Shown here: positions 63,557 through 64,000 of the stretch, piece after piece | Numbering within the stretch: position 1 is the stretch's first letter | How the letters are laid out: every line of letters starts with the position of its first letter | NCBI GenBank assembly: GCA_016718385.1 | Contig: JADKDK010000004.1 | Coordinates: 434,001 to 498,000, forward strand | Direction of reading: 5' to 3' | Length of the DNA stretch: 64,000 bases | DNA from: Gammaproteobacteria bacterium | Lineage (GTDB): Bacteria; Pseudomonadota; Gammaproteobacteria; Pseudomonadales; UBA5518 | Program-made: the position numbers and the translations under genes | Notes under the pieces: model-generated | What the model saw: the letters and a program-made list of their open reading frames with translations, nothing else | Databases searched by the model: none | What the model was told of the DNA's origin: nothing

Positions 63557-63573
63557 TGTCACGCTTCGTGACA
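63557..63573. promoter_or_regulatory. Candidate upstream activator site for the AcoR-like regulator
   Basis: TGTCACG-CTT-CGTGACA, a perfect 7-bp inverted repeat about 80 bp upstream of the sigma-54 promoter, the usual distance for an enhancer-binding protein. Confidence 0.6.
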
Positions 63574-63693
63574 CATGTCAAAAGGCGAGACAGCGGCGCG
63601 CCGAATCCGCATAATCGCCTTGCGACGAGCCCGGCACAGGGACGGCGACCGTGATACGGACGCGGGAGCGGGCAATGGACGAGGAGATGGCGG

Positions 63694-64000
63694 ATGGCGA
63701 GTCTGCAACGCAGCGATGTGGTCGCCCTGGCGCGCAGGCGCCTGTTGGAGGCCGGGCAGGCCCCGGCCGACCTGATCGGAAGCGTGCTGGCTGATTCCTG
63801 GCAACGCTCGCTCGCCGCGGGATTGGACCCGCTTGCCGTGGTGGCGGAGCTTCCCCATGCCACAAGCGCCGAACTGGCCCGGGCGCGGGACCGGCAGCGC
63901 GAACTGATCGACCATGCGCTGCCCGCCCTGGCCTATCTTCACGCCCAGACTCGCGATACCGGCAGCGTGATCCTGCTCGCCAATGCCGAAGGCATGCTGC
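63694..64000 (+). CDS. AcoR-like sigma-54 activator, N-terminal part
   Basis: The frame runs off the window. MASLQRSDVVALARRRLLEAG, then SVLADSWQRSLAAGLDPLAV and TGSVILLANAEGML match the N-terminal GAF-type sensor part of AcoR/AcoD-cluster regulators, which activate aldehyde and acetoin dehydrogenase genes with sigma-54. The AAA+ and Fis-type domains are not visible because of the window end. The start at 63,694 has GAGGAGATGGC upstream. It is divergent from the aldehyde dehydrogenase gene. Confidence 0.85.
   Translation, partial: MASLQRSDVVALARRRLLEAGQAPADLIGSVLADSWQRSLAAGLDPLAVVAELPHATSAELARARDRQRELIDHALPALAYLHAQTRDTGSVILLANAEGML

Overview
The window reads as a high-GC Gammaproteobacterial chromosome (1 to about 38.2 kb) that runs into a patchwork of mobile DNA (about 38.3-60.7 kb) and then into a third block (60.7-64 kb). 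The proteobacterial call rests on three TonB-dependent receptors, a Coq4-like protein and interspersed GTAGGTCGGGCTGAAGCCCGAC-type hairpins. No rRNA or tRNA is present, so the family-level host stays open. A catabolic, possibly terpenoid- or steroid-degrading, gammaproteobacterium is my inference.

Region 1 (1-38.2 kb) looks like a catabolic island for a bulky hydrophobic substrate. It holds four short-chain dehydrogenases (one partial), two flavin ene-reductases of the Old Yellow Enzyme class, two SnoaL/limonene-epoxide-hydrolase-like proteins, two P450s (one with clear CYP51 hallmarks), two LLM flavin monooxygenase-like proteins and a Tat-exported FAD dehydrogenase coupled to a c-type cytochrome. 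It also holds a molybdopterin oxidoreductase, a fused B12-dependent acyl-CoA mutase (icmF), an AtuA-like terpene-utilization protein, a Coq4-like protein, an HlyD/ABC-2 exporter and three regulators (two TetR, one GntR). The three outer-membrane receptors, each beside oxidoreductases, suggest uptake of the substrate. A palindrome, TTGTC-S-GACAA, lies upstream of both the GntR gene and icmF and may link them.

Region 2 (38.3-60.7 kb) contains five copies of the 3' end of one IS91-like (HUH, ISCR-type) element. All five end at the same base pattern, but their left ends differ. Each copy is followed by unrelated DNA: a broken glycyl radical enzyme and activase; a quinone oxidoreductase-nei-DinB-sugE-argO-argP cassette; an AT-richer ferredoxin-cyclase/acetate-transporter block; a PEP-CTERM beta-strand protein of Verrucomicrobia type; and an ABC-F/aldehyde dehydrogenase block. 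The sugE gene carries a two-hairpin guanidine-II (mini-ykkC) riboswitch. An IS1595 element with an 8-bp target duplication splits nei. Two long repeats (2.14 kb and 2.58 kb) occur twice each. The arrangement fits ISCR-like one-ended rolling-circle capture, but it also fits mis-joining of metagenomic sequence at a repeat.

Region 3 (60.7-64 kb) has a truncated ABC-F gene, a DUF779 gene and an aldehyde dehydrogenase with a good sigma-54 promoter, divergent from an AcoR-like activator that runs off the window.

Many frameshifts in the window are single-base changes in homopolymers, and the copies of one repeat are broken at different places. Several 'pseudogenes' may therefore be sequence errors rather than real decay.
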